Assembly (NCBI GenBank): GCA_963922205.1
Contig: CAWUHX010000073.1
Span: 620,001-684,000 of the forward strand
Length of the DNA: 64,000 bases
Source of the DNA: Romanomermis culicivorax
Taxonomy: Eukaryota; Nematoda; Enoplea; Mermithida; Mermithidae
Direction of reading: 5' to 3'
The translations under genes were made by a program, and so were the position numbers. Within the stretch, counting starts at the first letter, position 1. Each line of letters begins with the position of its first letter. A model generated the notes under the pieces. The model was not told the origin of the DNA. It made no database searches and worked only from the letters and a program-made list of their open reading frames with translations. This document shows, piece by piece, positions 26,102 through 38,823 of the stretch.

Positions 26102-27172
26102 GAGGGTGAGCCGGAAAAAAATGAATGGTGCTAACTTACATAACATCAGAATGAATGAAGATTCTATAGTACAGATCCCTGCATTAGAATGGGGTGTTTG
26201 TTTTTGTTGCAAGGACAAAAATTTTGTATTCCTAGCATTTATGGTTACTGTAGAAACAGAAATTTAGTAGGAATGGTCATTTTAAATTAGTAAAAGTTGT
26301 GAAATCAAAGTAGAAGTTGTCCTATTTTGAAACAAAAGTTTTGTAAAGCTGTTTACACAAAATATATGTCTGGCGGGGGGGGGGGGGAGATGTTGTAATA
26401 TGTGGAAAAATGATTTTTCGACTGTTTTGACTAACTTGCTTAAAGTCCCTCTGATGCATCAAATGTGTGCAGCAAGCAAATTGGACAAAATATCTGCACC
26501 GCATTAAAGTGAGCAATGAAAATCCTCGCCCCGATTTGTAAGTATGAAATTTGTAAGTTTAGGGTCACTGCTTCTTGTTTTAAATAGTCAAAATTTCGTC
26601 AAAATCAATCCTGTCATTGAACAGATTGAGAAACAATTAAAATTATTGGTAAAACAGAAAGTAGGCTGCATTAAAACAGCTCTCTTCTAATTTCCAGCTG
26701 TTACATGATTGTTATGATTGAATTTTTTGTACTTTTCTGTTGTAAGATATCTCGATTTTGTCAATTTTTGTCATTTTTTCAAAAATTAGTTGCAAAAATT
26801 GGTGTCCAGTATTCTAGCCACTCAAATTTCGGACAATCTGGCTGAAACTTTTCACTTTATGTCAGATAATTTGTCTATTGATGGCAGGAAACCACATAAG
26901 AAAGCTTCACCCATCTGAAAATTTTGAAAGTTAGTACTGGTCGCCCTTTTTTTGATCTCCCTATATATGTAAACAATGTTGATGAAAATGACTAAATGTA
27001 TGTATTCATCAGGAAATTTAGAAATCTATAAAATAGTTGTAACAAGGAAGATTACACCCAAAAATTGAAGGTATCATTTGAAGAATCATCCCATGTTTAT
27101 ACATAGCTCACAGAGGGAAATCCTTCAATAGTGGTCCACCTACTACATAAAGCTCACTATTCACAAAAAATC
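26102..27172 (+). repeat. Dispersed repeat, copy A, probably containing a Tc1/mariner-type MITE
   Basis: This stretch matches 48455-50450 read on the opposite strand. The inner part, 26102-26960, is bounded by TA and has weakly matching ends (GAGGGTGAGCC on the left; inverted right end GGGAGATCAAAAAAAGGGCG). Copy B has a cleaner tip, TA-CAGGGTGAGCAAAAG. The homology continues past the right tip to 27172, so the MITE itself lies in a larger repeated segment. A run of 14 Gs lies at about 26376. Confidence 0.7.
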
Positions 27173-27347
27173 CATGTCATAAAATACTAGCAAACTCATT
27201 TGATGTGTATGCAGCTTACAGCTGCAGAATCTTCAAGAATAGTATCAATTCCCTGGACATTGATCAGACTGCTAGAACAATAGCTTGGATGATAGCCATG
27301 CCTGCTACAATTGTTGTATTGGATGGGATAGTGGCAGTTGTACCTGA

Positions 27348-27731
27348 TTATTGAACAGTGGCAGAAGTTTTTTTGGGTGGAGCTGCCATGGTTGTATCAT
27401 ATCGTACTGCCGCAGTTGTCCTGGATGGTTTTGTGGCAGCAGTGTTTGTGTCAGATACAGCAGCCCCACTTGTATCACATGCACTGACAGCAGTTGTGTC
27501 AGACGGTGTCACAGCAATGGTTGTATTGGATGGTGTGGTGGCAGTGGCTTCATTGGACAGCGTGACTGCAGTTGTTGTGGACATTGCCCCAACAGTTTTA
27601 TCTTGTTGCATGGAAGTTTCATAGGCATTTATTTTTATATGGAAAGAAAATACAATGTCAAAACAAATCAATATAAATCCAATAAAGATGATCAGTGAAA
27701 TTTTTGAGCTTGGCATGACTTTGAATGTCAA
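27348..27731 (-). CDS. Small Thr/Ala-rich mucin-like protein with an N-terminal hydrophobic segment
   Basis: 127 codons from ATG at 27731 to TAA at 27348. Residues about 10-33 (ISLIIFIGFILICFDIVF) form a signal peptide or signal anchor. From about residue 50 the chain is a tandem array of roughly ten-residue units such as TTAVTPSDTT and NTTIAVTPSD, rich in Thr, Ser and Ala, the kind of sequence that is O-glycosylated in secreted mucins. After the stop the same kind of repeat resumes (GTTATIPSNTT) for about 25 codons, so the stop at 27348 may be a recent truncation. Repetitive DNA can give such frames by chance, so confidence is modest. Confidence 0.4.
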   Translation of the reverse strand: MTFKVMPSSKISLIIFIGFILICFDIVFSFHIKINAYETSMQQDKTVGAMSTTTAVTLSNEATATTPSNTTIAVTPSDTTAVSACDTSGAAVSDTNTAATKPSRTTAAVRYDTTMAAPPKKTSATVQ

Positions 27732-28979
27732 TTCTTTTTTGGGAATAGCCCTTAAGCAATGAGATTGTGATGATTTTCACCATGCAGGCAGTGAGAAAGA
27801 CACAGGGAAGTCACATTCCTATTGGGTATCCATCAAAATGACCCAAAATAAATCAATATAGAGAAAGCTTTCAGGAATAATCAAAATCTTCATTTGATTT
27901 TTTGGTTTGCTCTAATGTCCCAATGCTTTAAAAGTAATTAGGAATCATTTCCTGCTGCACGACAGTTTTCATCAGGTCATCTAATGCATTTCTAGTGATC
28001 AGTTCCTCCACAGTCACAATTTAGTTCCATGGTTTGGTGGATCTCCAGATAGACATATTGTTTGATCCGCCAAAGTGTATGAAACTCACCCTTTTGTCCA
28101 TGTACCAATCAATGGTGAGCTTGCAAGGCTCAACTTGAATGCATCAATAATGAATAACATGCCAGTGTGGTTCAACAATTGTCTCTCTGTTTCTGCTTTG
28201 GGTAAAATCCACAACCATCCTACGACAATTTTCAAAACCCCTTTAAAAAGTTCATCACCTTATAACCATTTATTAAGAGTATTGTGCAGACATTCCTCTA
28301 CACCTCCTGAAAAATGATTTTCCACAACTCTGTTATTGCTTCTACTTATCATGGTTTCTAAGTTAGATCCAAGAGAGCTATTGTATCTTGTGGGTTCTGT
28401 AATAATGATAAAACATTCTTACATACAACAACATCCTAATTCTGGATTTCATTATTATAAAACCAATCATAAGCAATAATTTTAGAAAAAAACCATCCCA
28501 ATATATTGTAAAATGACTTGATTATAAATTCAGCACAAGGTTATAGTCCAGAATAGAGTAGATTCATTTCTGTATTCTTTCTTGTATGGTTGACTGCAGG
28601 CAGGAAAATATATTATTATTCATTTTTTCTCTGCTGATCAAAAATTCATGCAACAAATTCATAAATATTCATTCTTGAAGATGTCAGATTCACAAGTTAT
28701 GAATTATGTCAGTCATGTCAACCATATCCATAAAAAAGTAACTTGGGAAATTTAAACTTCATCATAATTAACTAACATAAAAGCTAATCTAACTGTATTC
28801 ACAGAGACGTATGAAAAGAAGAGCAAAGACAGGATGAAAATATAAAAAAATACATAAATGAAAACATAAGCAACACACACAGAAAAAACAAAGGAACACA
28901 TACAATAAAAAATATAAGGTAGAGAAGAAGAATATGGAGAATGTGTTATCACATTTTTGATTACTTATATGAAAGCACC

Positions 28980-29127
28980 TAATTGGGACTTTGTTCATTT
29001 GGGAATTCATTCAAATTAGCTCACACTAGGATGACTGAGTTGGGAATTCACATACTTGGGAATTGCTCACTTGGGAATCACTCTGTTAGAAATCACTCAT
29101 TTGGGAGTCACTCATTTAGGAATAGAC
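28980..29127. repeat. Degenerate minisatellite with a TTGGGAATCACTCA-like unit
   Basis: The core TTGGGAAT or TTGGGAGT, usually followed by CACTCA, recurs about seven times at intervals of roughly 16-20 bp, first loosely and then closely from about 29040. Confidence 0.7.
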
Positions 29128-29184
29128 CTAGAGCTTTATGTAGATAGAGGAGAATTGTTTAAACACAAATAATTGTCAGAAAAT

Positions 29185-29335
29185 ATGTGGGGAAAGACGT
29201 TTTAGTATGTGAAAAAAAGATTTTTCGACTGTTTTGACTAATCTGCTGGAAGTCCCTCTGATGCATTGAATATGTGCAACAAGTAAATTGAACAAAATAT
29301 CGGTACAGCACTAAAGCGAACAATGACAATCAACA
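29185..29335 (+). repeat. Dispersed repeat, partial copy C
   Basis: Matches part of copy A (26385-26530) on the same strand, sharing TTTTTCGACTGTTTTGACTAA and TCCCTCTGATGCAT. The rest of the repeat is absent. Confidence 0.75.
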
Positions 29336-32276
29336 GACAAATAAATAGTTAATGTTTTTTCTACATTAATTCAACCATTTTCACAACAAATTCATAATCA
29401 AAAGATAGTTCTCAATGTTGCAACATCCCATAGCCTATGTTAGGTAGGTCATGACTAACAAAGATGTCCAACTTGGTGCAATTAGCATTCATTCTGATTT
29501 TATATTTACGTGAAAATAAGTAAATTTTCTTCTTCTATGAACCCTGCCCCAAAATCTTTGACAAGCAATGCTCTCAGTGGCAAAAAAAGTCATTTCGCCC
29601 TCAGACTTTGAAGCTCCATCGCATATGCTGAATGAGTGATTTTTTTCCATTGGGGATACTTTTTTTCTAGCTTTTTTACATAAAAACACATCCATGTGGA
29701 AAAAGATCAGAAAAAGTAGCTCGTTTATGTGAACATATTGGGGGATGTTCAAAGATTGCTACATAGAGGAATAAAAACTAAAGCAGAGACGAAAATAATG
29801 TACTAGGTGCAGTCTCATATACTTTGTTTTTTGATCTTTTCTTTTTTAGTACATCTATAGTTTCTGATTCTCTAAATATCACTGCTTTTTGAACAAGACT
29901 ATCATGATTGGCTCAGTACAAAGATTTTTTTGGATCTTTGAAAAACAGACAAAGAGATTCTGTTAGTATTTTAGGTCAGGCAACGATATTCCAAACTCTA
30001 AATTAAAAAATACTGAAAGGTTTTTCATCTCTGAGTGCTTCGGAAAAGTTCATTCACTGTTTTTCCTCGACTGAATAAAGAATTTCCGGGAATATAGACA
30101 ATATGAAACGTTTATTTCATTGAACATGGCAAAATCGAGAAAATTTCAATTCTTTTGTTGATTTTGAGAATTTTCTATGTGAGTAACAGCTCAGTGCAAA
30201 ACTATGTTGAAAATGCAGAATTCTAGTTCACAGAATTCTAGTGAAAAATTTTCTTGACAGAATGCTAGTAAAAAAATCTTCATTTTGTACTGGTTTTCAT
30301 CATGAAATCACTTAAAAAATCCGTACTGTATTGAAAACTTGGTAAAAGTTTTACCAGCTGAAAAAATCCGTCTGTTATGGAATAACACTGCCACACACAC
30401 AACATTTTTGAGCAGATAATGCGTTTTTGAGAAAATCATTTACATTTTTTAAAAACGTGACTTCTTTACACTATTGTAGAAGGAAATGTGATTTTCAGTA
30501 AAAAGAACCTTTCAAAGTATATCCTGGAAGGAAAACAAGTTAGAAAAAAATTGTTGAGCATACAAATCACAGAGTTGAAGAAGAATGAAAATGTTTTTAG
30601 ATTATTTGGATAGAATTTGATGATCATGTGTGATTTATACGTGTTTATGTCCTCTGGTGCATATGTTCACTACATTATGCACGAATTACGTATGATTTTT
30701 GTTCTGAAAAATTGGAAGTTTCTGGGAAAATGACCCAGAAAAGTCAGGAAATCACATTTTGGCTAATTGATGGGCACCCTGTGAGTGCCATGCTCCTCTT
30801 GCCTTTGTGCATGTTTAATGTAATGCAGCTTGTTTGTGTAGATTAACTATTGAATTATGTCAAAAATTACATTGCATGGATGCTTTACCTGGAGCCAAGC
30901 TTGATTGAAATTCACCAAAGTGATGGAGCACTAAAAACTAATGCAGCTAAGCGATGCTCACAGCTTGTAGCTTCCCTCACAGCTTGTAGCTGCGGCAATG
31001 TGATCGGGCCGTTCTCCCAATATGATTGATGGATTTTGTCATGGATCATTTCCCACTCTGTAGGCAGAATGTTAGTTTTTGTTGCCTTCCATTTTTTTCT
31101 TGCAAATTTTGTTTTTGTCATATTCTCCCTATGCTAAGTCGATCCAGGAACACTGGTCACTATATCCAATTGCTTGAACATCTTCTGTGGCATAATCAAT
31201 GACATTTTGAGATACTCAGTTCTAGTAAAGTTCATTTAATCCGGGTGTGTTGAAAGTCATGTTTTAGTGTAAAAATTTTGAAAGTGGTTATGGTTAAGAC
31301 ATAAAAATCGCCGATTTTTCATACATTTGTGTGCAGACTTTATTGATTATTAGATTTTTTGAATTTTTTTGAGCTTAAAGGGTAATGTGTTATCAGACAG
31401 AAATTATTTATGAAATAAAAATTGATAAAGGTCAACAGGTTATTCAGAAAGAGGACGTTTGATGGTTTGAAGACTATTGTACATAGAAAGACCCAATAAA
31501 AACGATGATGTAATGTAGAAGATGATAGTGTTTCAGTTAGAAAAGAACTAATCAAAGGTGACAAGGTCCTACAAAAAATGATTTTTGTAACGTTGTACGA
31601 GTGATTACTACAGTAGGAAATATGAATGAAAAAGTTGATGAGGTATCACATTATTTGGTGGAGGGAAACATCAGGCTTGATGCAGAACAAAATGTACCAT
31701 AGGGGAAGGGATAGAGGCTAGTAGTATAATAGAGTTGGTTTGTGTATTGGGTGTGTATATTTTTAGTACCAGAGGAAAGTAGTTGGGTATATGCAGAATA
31801 TTTTGTGAGTTTGTGAGTGCATTCAGTTGTGCCATTTAACAGGATTAAATGGGATTTTGTGTGTGACTTGTTTTGTGTTGCATATTTGATGAGAATTATC
31901 TGGGGGTGATTAGTGTTTTTTCATGGATTTTTTAGACAATCTTGTTTTTTAGAAAGGGTTTTATGGTTTTTGTTTTTTGAAAAGTTTCAGTATATTTAAT
32001 TTTTTTTTAATTTTGTTATAATTAATATTTTTTCTTGATTATGTCTCACTTGAGTGCCCATTTAATTCTGGTGCACAGTTCACTTTCGTGGAAAATGGAT
32101 CTATTGTCTTGCTTTGATGACCATTTGCTTTGGCGTTCATTGTTTAGCAGTGATTTTTTTGGATTTCTTAACTGGTGTCCGTCTTACATTGGCGGCCATC
32201 ACACTTTGGCACTTTGTCACTCGGTTTTATAAGAAAATTGTAAATTGTCTGCATGGTTGCCATTTTGAATTTACAT
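29336..32276. other. No gene supported; AT-rich
   Basis: Short open frames only. The stretch holds a partial AG-rich segment at 31600-31800 and long T runs near 31990. Somewhere here the 3' end of the gypsy provirus to the right should lie, but its integrase stops being recognisable at 32277 and I see no LTR. Confidence 0.45.
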
Positions 32277-33660
32277 TCAGATTCCGGTAATTAAGGTTTG
32301 ATGGGCACGCTCAACTTCTCCATTAGCAATGGGGTGATAAGCTGAGGTATGTATTTTTCTTGTTTTAAAAAGTTGAGTGATTTCAGTCATGAGCTTTGAT
32401 GTAAAATCTGTCCCTTGATCGGACTGTAAAATGCTTGGAGCACCATGATGACAAACTATATGATTTACAAAACGTTGTGCTATAGTATTAGCTGTGATAT
32501 CAGGTGTTGCAAAAGCATCAATATACTTTGTGAAATAGTTGATAAAAACAACGATAAAACGATTTCCTTGTTGGGTCAGTGGTAAGGGACCCATACAGTC
32601 TACAGCAATTCTTTCAAAAGATCCGTCAATGGGGATTGGTTTTAATGAAGCTTTAATCTTTTTCGGCATTGGTTTATTTTTCTGGCAGATTGTACAGGTT
32701 TTACAATAATTTGCAATATTTTTCATTAAGGTTTGCCAAAAACATCGTTTTTCAATTATCTGTATGGTCTTCTTTGAACCAAAATGTCCGGCTAGTTCAT
32801 CATCATGATGAGTTTGGATGACTGAGTTTGTCAATGATGTGGGAATTACGATTTTATAAATATCATTGTCAATTTTATATAATATGTTAGTTTTGAGCAG
32901 ATAAGTTGGAAAAGAATCACTTTCTTCTCTTCCTTCATCAAATGATGTGATTATTGGTATCAAGAGTTCCTCATTTCTCTGCAAATTTTCCAAGTAAATT
33001 TGTTCTTCAGAGATGGGGTTGATGTTGAACTCATATTGTTTTGTTTCTTGTGGAAGTGCAATGTCATCAATTTCTATATCAAACACAGGTTTAGCTGTTG
33101 GATCAGGAAATCTTGACAACATGTCTGCATTGGAATTAGCATCTCCTTTTCTGGACTGAATGTTTAATTTTGTACCTGCTAATGCTAGTCCCTAGCGAAT
33201 GATACGGCCATAAGGGTTTGATTTTTCCAAAACTGATTTTACAGCTGTATGATCAGTTTGAATGGTAATTTCTAGTTGATAAAGAAATGGGCGGAAATAC
33301 TTTACAAATTTTATGACTGCTAAAGTTTCAAGTTCAGTGATCGGATAATTTTTCTCTGCTGGTTTTGAAGTTCTGCTTGCAAAAGCAACAAGGTGCTCCT
33401 TAGTATCAGAGTCAATTTAAGTGAGAACAACTCCTATACCTTCTTTGGACGCATCAGTTTGTGGAATAAATGGTTTTGTGAAATCTGGATTGTTCAGAAT
33501 TGGCAGATTAATTAGTTTACTTTTCAGGTTTTCAGAAGCTGTCCTTTGTCTGTCCCCCCACACAAATTTAGCATTGTTTTTCAAGAGTTTGGTCAAAGGT
33601 TGGAAGATTTGAGCACAGTTTGGTATAAACTTTCTATAATACGATATAAGACCTAGGGAT
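32277..33660 (-). pseudogene. Gypsy RNase H and integrase, 3' truncated
   Basis: From 33660 down: the RT thumb (LISYYRKFIPNCAQI), RNase H (LETLAVIKFVKYF, IQTDHTAV), a spacer ending NADMLSRFPDP, then integrase with an HHCC finger (THHDDELAGHFG then CKTCTICQKNK) and the catalytic D in AVDCMGPLPL, D in SDQGTDF and E in NGEVERAHQTL. The integrase part is open for 281 codons (33122-32277) and the chain then loses all homology, so the C-terminal domain is missing. RNase H is broken by in-frame stops at about 33420 and 33195. The 5' part of this pol continues at 38916 beyond the Mutator insertion. Confidence 0.92.
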
Positions 33661-33668
33661 GATTTTAC
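33661..33668. repeat. Target-site duplication, left copy (GATTTTAC)
   Basis: Identical to 38908-38915. Removing one copy and the DNA between restores the gypsy RT frame. Confidence 0.9.
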
Positions 33669-33881
33669 GATTTAGGTCTAAAACAGGGGTTCCTAAAACA
33701 GCGGATTCCTAAAACAGCGTTTCCTAAAACAGCGGATTCCTAAAACAGCATTTCCTAAAACAGCCGATTCCTAAAACAGTGTTTCCTAAAACAGCAGATT
33801 CCTAAAACAGCCTTTCCTAAAACAGCGTCTTCCTAAAACAGCATTTCCTAAAACAGTGTTTTCCTAAAACAGCGGTTCCTA
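33669..33881. repeat. Left satellite-like TIR of the MULE
   Basis: About 13 units of CCTAAAACAGC with a spacer alternating between GGATT, GTTT and ATTT. The inverted partner is at 38824-38907 but is less than half as long, so the two arms have changed length independently. Confidence 0.92.
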
Positions 33882-35862
33882 GTATATGATATATGGGCAC
33901 AATTTGTCATTCAGTTTCTTTACACTAGATCACTGTTGAAAAAGTTTATTTTGCTCAGATAGTGCTTTTATAAATGAAGAGTGTCTGTTTTTGTTACATA
34001 ATAAACAAACATTGACTAACCATTAACTTTGTAAATATGTAGTCATTGGCTTATATCCACTATCTTTGCAATTGTTCTCCAACGACGTGTCTTATCCATA
34101 TGCAAATGCATGGGGGTTTAATCATTGCAAAATTCGCTATTATTCATTCAAAATGGAAAAAGTGTCAATTGATGCGAAGCAAAATTTTAGTAGCTTTTTA
34201 TTTTTTTGGGCAAAAAATTCAGATTTTTGTAGACTTTTGAAAGAAAATTGTTTTTTCAAATACAAACGTTTGTAGATGCTTAAACGTTTAAAATAAACAC
34301 CAAAAAAGCTATGTGCATGGTTTTCCCCGCAAAATGTGAGCACATAATGATAACATTCAATTTTGTACTACAACAATTTGGCGCAAAATGAGAAAACAAT
34401 AACATTCAATTTTTTATTACAACAATTCCGCGCAAAATGAGAGCACATAACAATAACATTCAATTTTTTACTACAATATTCTTTTATTGACAAAAATTAT
34501 TTTTGAAACACTACAGGTTCGGACAAATTATAAGCCACGCCTCGTAAATATTGATTCAAATCAATTCATGGTTATTAAATCGATTTTCTAAATTTTGTAG
34601 CTGATTATCTATGGTTACATAGATTTTATTTCTGGTTACAGTCGATTGTCTGGCGTCAATTTGTTGAATTTGAACTTCCGTGTTCGCTTGTTCAACCTTT
34701 AAGGCTTTAATTAATTCGTACAAATTTGGATGATGCTTATTAACGAGGTTGTTAAAACGCAAATGCCATCCTAGAAAAAATGTAACCTCTTGCATTTTTA
34801 TTCATCCAATATGTGAGACTGTGTTGCAGTTTAGACTGGCGTACCATTTATAATCTTTTTCTTTACACCTCTATCCCTTCAAACCTCATTTTTCACTTAC
34901 AATTTTTGGATTTTAGGGGACAGGGGAAAGGGGGGAAAATCAACTTTTTCACTTTCTGTGGGGTATTTCCCTCCCCATGCATTCCCCTTTGTTACATGTG
35001 GGGTACAAAGTAATTTGACATTAAAAGAATCGTCTTGCTTAAGTTGCACACAAAACAAAACAAATACAGCCTTTAACAATCATGATTAAATGCAACTTTT
35101 GAAAAGTTTTAATCTTTACCCTCAACATCATTGTTGGTCCGGCCTCTGACTTGGAACATATTCCACAAATTCCGGTTTGTATTATGAAGCCATTGACGTT
35201 GAAAATAGGCAAATAGTGGATGCAGTTCTTGAGGACCTTCAGCTTGGATGTCGCCAAATAACTTTAAAGATGTAAACATGTACACAAACAAGAAAGATTT
35301 AAACGAAAAAATTTTCACTTACTTATTCCACCATTTCAACAGGAATAAATGCCAGTCCCATTAGTTTTCTGATTTGTAGCTTTAAATCCTGGTTTTCTCG
35401 ATAAGCAACCTGTAGCCCTAAATCTTGAACTTTTCTATAAACTGCCTGGCAGAAATGAAAATAGCAGCCACGAATTTGAGCATTTGCGAATTCTGTTGTT
35501 AAGGCTTGAATCAAACCAATTCGGAAATCAACAGTTACCACAGTTGAATTTAAAATAAAGTTCAAATTCGTGCACTCTACACGCAATCTTCTAAAATTAT
35601 ATACCTTATGTGAAAGAGTGTTCAGTTTAGAGCAGTGTTTTTTTGTACGAAACTTTTTGTACATTGTGCAAATTTTTCTTTATACAGGTACTGCCCTTTT
35701 TTAGGTAATAGATGATGCAAAATGTATTTTTATTAAATTTTAATCATTTTCAAGCATCTTGGAACACTTAACAACAATAAAATTGAAAAAAGTTTTATAA
35801 TTTTCTAATTTCTGAGCTAATTGGCAATTTAGCTTTAATTAAATCGCCAAGTTATTTGTTTA

Positions 35863-35870
35863 ATATAGAA
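35863..35870. repeat. Target-site duplication of the nested element (ATATAGAA)
   Basis: Identical to 37118-37125 across the inserted element. Confidence 0.85.
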
Positions 35871-37117
35871 GGCGTTGTGCCGGAAGGCCGACCGTACCGG
35901 GAGGCCGACCGTCCCAGAAGGCCAACCGCTCCGGGAGGCCGACCGCCCGGGAGGCTGATCAATGATATAACAGAAAAAAACTGGATTTATGGATTCCCAG
36001 GAAGCCGACTGTCCCGGGAGGCCGACTAATGATGAAGCAAAAAATGGCTTTGGCATCATCATTCATATTTTTTACATTTTTTATGATGAGGAAAGTGACG
36101 AATTCGTGTAATTGCAAGATATCCTTTTTAGTTTTGAATGACTATTAATTTCTCTTAACATAGAATTTTTAAGTTAGGCAAGATCCAGGAATAAAATACA
36201 AAGTGATGCAGATAATCTAAAGAATTCTTTAAAATGTTTGTTGGAGATTTATCCTTAACAAAAAAAGGAAAATTATTTTCAGCCAGCTTTTTTAAAATTA
36301 TGAAGTTTAAAGCTGAAAAGAATTTGTAGATTTTGAGTACAATCACATAGATTTTGAGTACAATCACAATTTAACAATGGACATAAGTCAAAATTTATTG
36401 TTTTTTAAAGTTTAATTTTAACTGGCATCACATGGCTTCTTGGCTAAAAATTTTCAAGAAAGTCTCGCAAAAATAGGCTTCTGCAAGAATTGGTGAAAAA
36501 CACGAACTGTACACATCTTTGCTTTGTTTGCGGTAAACATATTTACGAAAATTATTCATGTTCTTTCGTGAAATATTTTTGTGAGATTGGCTTATAAAAA
36601 CTTATTTTAAAATCTACATCTTTTTTGATGTGAATTAACAGAATGTTTTTTTAAACTTTCGTCCTCTAAAATAAAGATGAAAGTATTGCAATAAAGATTT
36701 AGATTACAGTTATTTTGTATAAACAAAAGTAAAATTGTGTGCTTCCGAATTTCAATTGTTTTTTTAGTAAATTTCCAACATAAAAGAACAGCAAAAAAAG
36801 CTGTTCAGTATAGTTCAGAACATGTTTTTTTCTCAAATAAATTAAAACAAGTTTCGACAATTGCATAGCGAGTTGTTTTTACTCCAAAATAAGTCTGCAG
36901 GTACTAGTTTACTTATCTAGTCTAAAAACAAAAATTAATCCAAAAATCAATGGAGATGTTTTCATACTCGTAGCTATCCTGTATATTTTTAAAAATTGTG
37001 CATTTTAATACGTTTGCGCTAACAACAGTTGGCCTCCAGGAATGGTCCGCCTCCCTGGACAGTTGGTCTCTCGTGACAGTCAGCCTCCCAAAACGGTCGG
37101 CCTCCCTGGGCACAATC
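35871..37117 (+). mobile_element. Nested non-autonomous MULE-type element with GC-rich satellite ends
   Basis: 1247 bp inside the MULE transposase gene. The left arm is a GC-rich array of GGGAGGCCGACCGTCCC-like units (35877-36028, in two blocks) and the right arm is its inverse (37027-37113, GGTCGGCCTCCC). The left tip is GGCGTTGTGCC and the inverted right tip is GATTGTGCC. The middle (36030-37020) is AT-rich and has no gene. The 8-bp duplication and the GGCGT/GATT tip pair match the host MULE, although the repeat unit is completely different. Confidence 0.87.
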
Positions 37118-37293
37118 ATATAGAACAAAACACATAAAAACATCTAGGTTCACTTTAGCACTTTTTGATGCACTTCTGAAAAGCACTGCAGAAAGTAATT
37201 GAAACATTTTGATGCAAAACGCTAAAAAATTTTCACGTTTTTTTCGAATTATTCCAGAAGAATGTAATTTTTTGCTACTTGATCAAGTCTGAA

Positions 37294-37314
37294 ATTAAAC
37301 ACACACACACACGC
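37294..37314. repeat. (CA)n microsatellite
   Basis: Short ACACAC run inside the MULE, right of the nested element. Confidence 0.9.
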
Positions 37315-38823
37315 TTGTACAAATGTTTATAAATTTAGTTTTTAAATTGTATTGAAAATTAACAAACATGTTACAGGTTTGGATAATGAATTAGGGAAGC
37401 ATTCAAACTTTTATTGCCTAATACAAAATTCTGTAACTGGACAAAATGATCTAGCATCTGTACATGTAGTTAACACCAAAAGACGTATGTATCAATGTGA
37501 TCTGAAGGATAAAATTCCTCAACGCCTCAAAATTGACTGTTTTTAACCATAACGTCTGTCTGGACTCTCGTACAAAAAAACACTGGTTCTGAGGTGTCAG
37601 GCGTATCAATTTTGTTATGTACCTAAAAATTTCTCTGTAGGTTTCTGCTTCCTTATTTGTGACTAAACAATAAACCAAAGGCCGCACTTTCCTGTAGTAA
37701 AAAGCCTGAATTGTAAAAATTTGTTGGAAAAGATGCAGGCTTGATTTAAATGTGCCGTCCATTTGCCATTCTTCATTTTGGCTCAATCTGTGCAAAAAAG
37801 TTATTAAAAATTTAGAGTGCTTAAAAAGAACATTATGATGAAGGAACGCACCCTGCCATTGCACTTACTTTCTCAAATTTTCTCTTGAGGCAAATATGAT
37901 GATTTGGTTATCGGGCTTTTTCCATAGCAAAAATTGTTGATTTGCTGATGTAACTTGCAAATTTTCTGGAATGTTTATTTCTTCCGAGGTTCGGGGTAAA
38001 TTAGTATAAATTTTATTCCGGGAATAGTATAGGCTAGACTTTACAGATGAAAGGCTTGGAAAATTGGCAGCAAGAGCTGGGTTATTATTGGCATCGAGTT
38101 GAGCCACTGTAGATCAATACAAAACATGACTTATTCAAGTTTCCAGGATGACAACTATTTTTCAATTTTTAGCATGCAGCTGTGCAGTTAATTTACAAGC
38201 TTTAGCTATAACAGTTTGCCATTTAAGTAAGCCTAAGCCAAAGGGTCAGATAGGAGAATTTCAAAGCTCTAGCTAAATTTTTCATGGAGCTGTCTTCTTG
38301 CAAAAAATAGAAAATAGTTGCCCCCAGAAAATGAATGAAGCTGACATTATATTATTAATTGAGACTTGAGACATTATATTATTAATCCTACCTTTTGCCG
38401 TGTAAACGTGTCTTGTCGTTTGAAACTCTTGCTTAACAGTTTCTTTCATTTCGGATGCTGCTTTTTTAACCGAAGCTCCATCAGGATTTGGCGGGTGGTC
38501 ATGATGTCCACGAATAATTGGATAATTATTTTCGATATTTGTCCAAAGTCTTCCCTTGCAGCCTGTTTTGTACTGCACCAAATCGTTTTTTCGGGCTTTC
38601 GGTAATCAATTCTATAACAATAGCCAGCTAAGCTTAAACATTCACTTTTTTCTGAATCTTAAACACGTCCATTTTCAAAAAACAGTTATTAATAAATGAA
38701 AAAGTGACTAACACTTGCACAATACGTACACACTTCACTTTACAGCACTTCTGGAGGTAGCTTTGCAACGCATACTGTGGGAAACACATCATTGTGATTT
38801 AATGCATATCTTTTTCATGTAAG

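Larger units (their letters stand above)
34556..38604 (-). pseudogene. MULE transposase with FLYWCH zinc finger, multi-exon, interrupted
   Basis: Pieces in order on the minus strand. FLYWCH finger at 38604-38390 (QYKTGCKGRLWT, then H-H-D-H-P-P-N). A linker at 38107-37865. The MULE core at 37864-37560 with WQMDGTFKSSLHLFQQIFTI (first Asp), PLVYCLVTNKEAETYREIF. Then, beyond the inserted element, 35664-35323 with VVTVDFRIGLIQAL (second Asp) and GCYFHFCQAVYRKV (the C-x-x-H motif). Then 35257-35109 with LWNMFQVRGRTNNDVEG (Glu). Then 34795-34556 with GWHLRFN and HPNLYELIKALKVEQ. Gaps between them look like introns. All three catalytic acids are present, but the first exon has a frame problem near 38595 and a 1.25-kb insertion lies between the two Asp codons. 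If the insertion is in an intron the gene could still be spliced; I call it a probable pseudogene. Confidence 0.85.

Noticed and set aside
30912..31121. Minus-strand ORF looking slightly like the end of a Tc1/mariner transposase
   Set aside because: The D-x-N-P-x-E-N region is absent and the similarity rests on a few residues (ENGPITLPQLQ).
33669..33881. CRISPR-like or telomere-like array
   Set aside because: Units are continuous with short variable linkers, an inverted copy lies 5 kb away and the whole is bounded by an 8-bp duplication; it is a transposon end.
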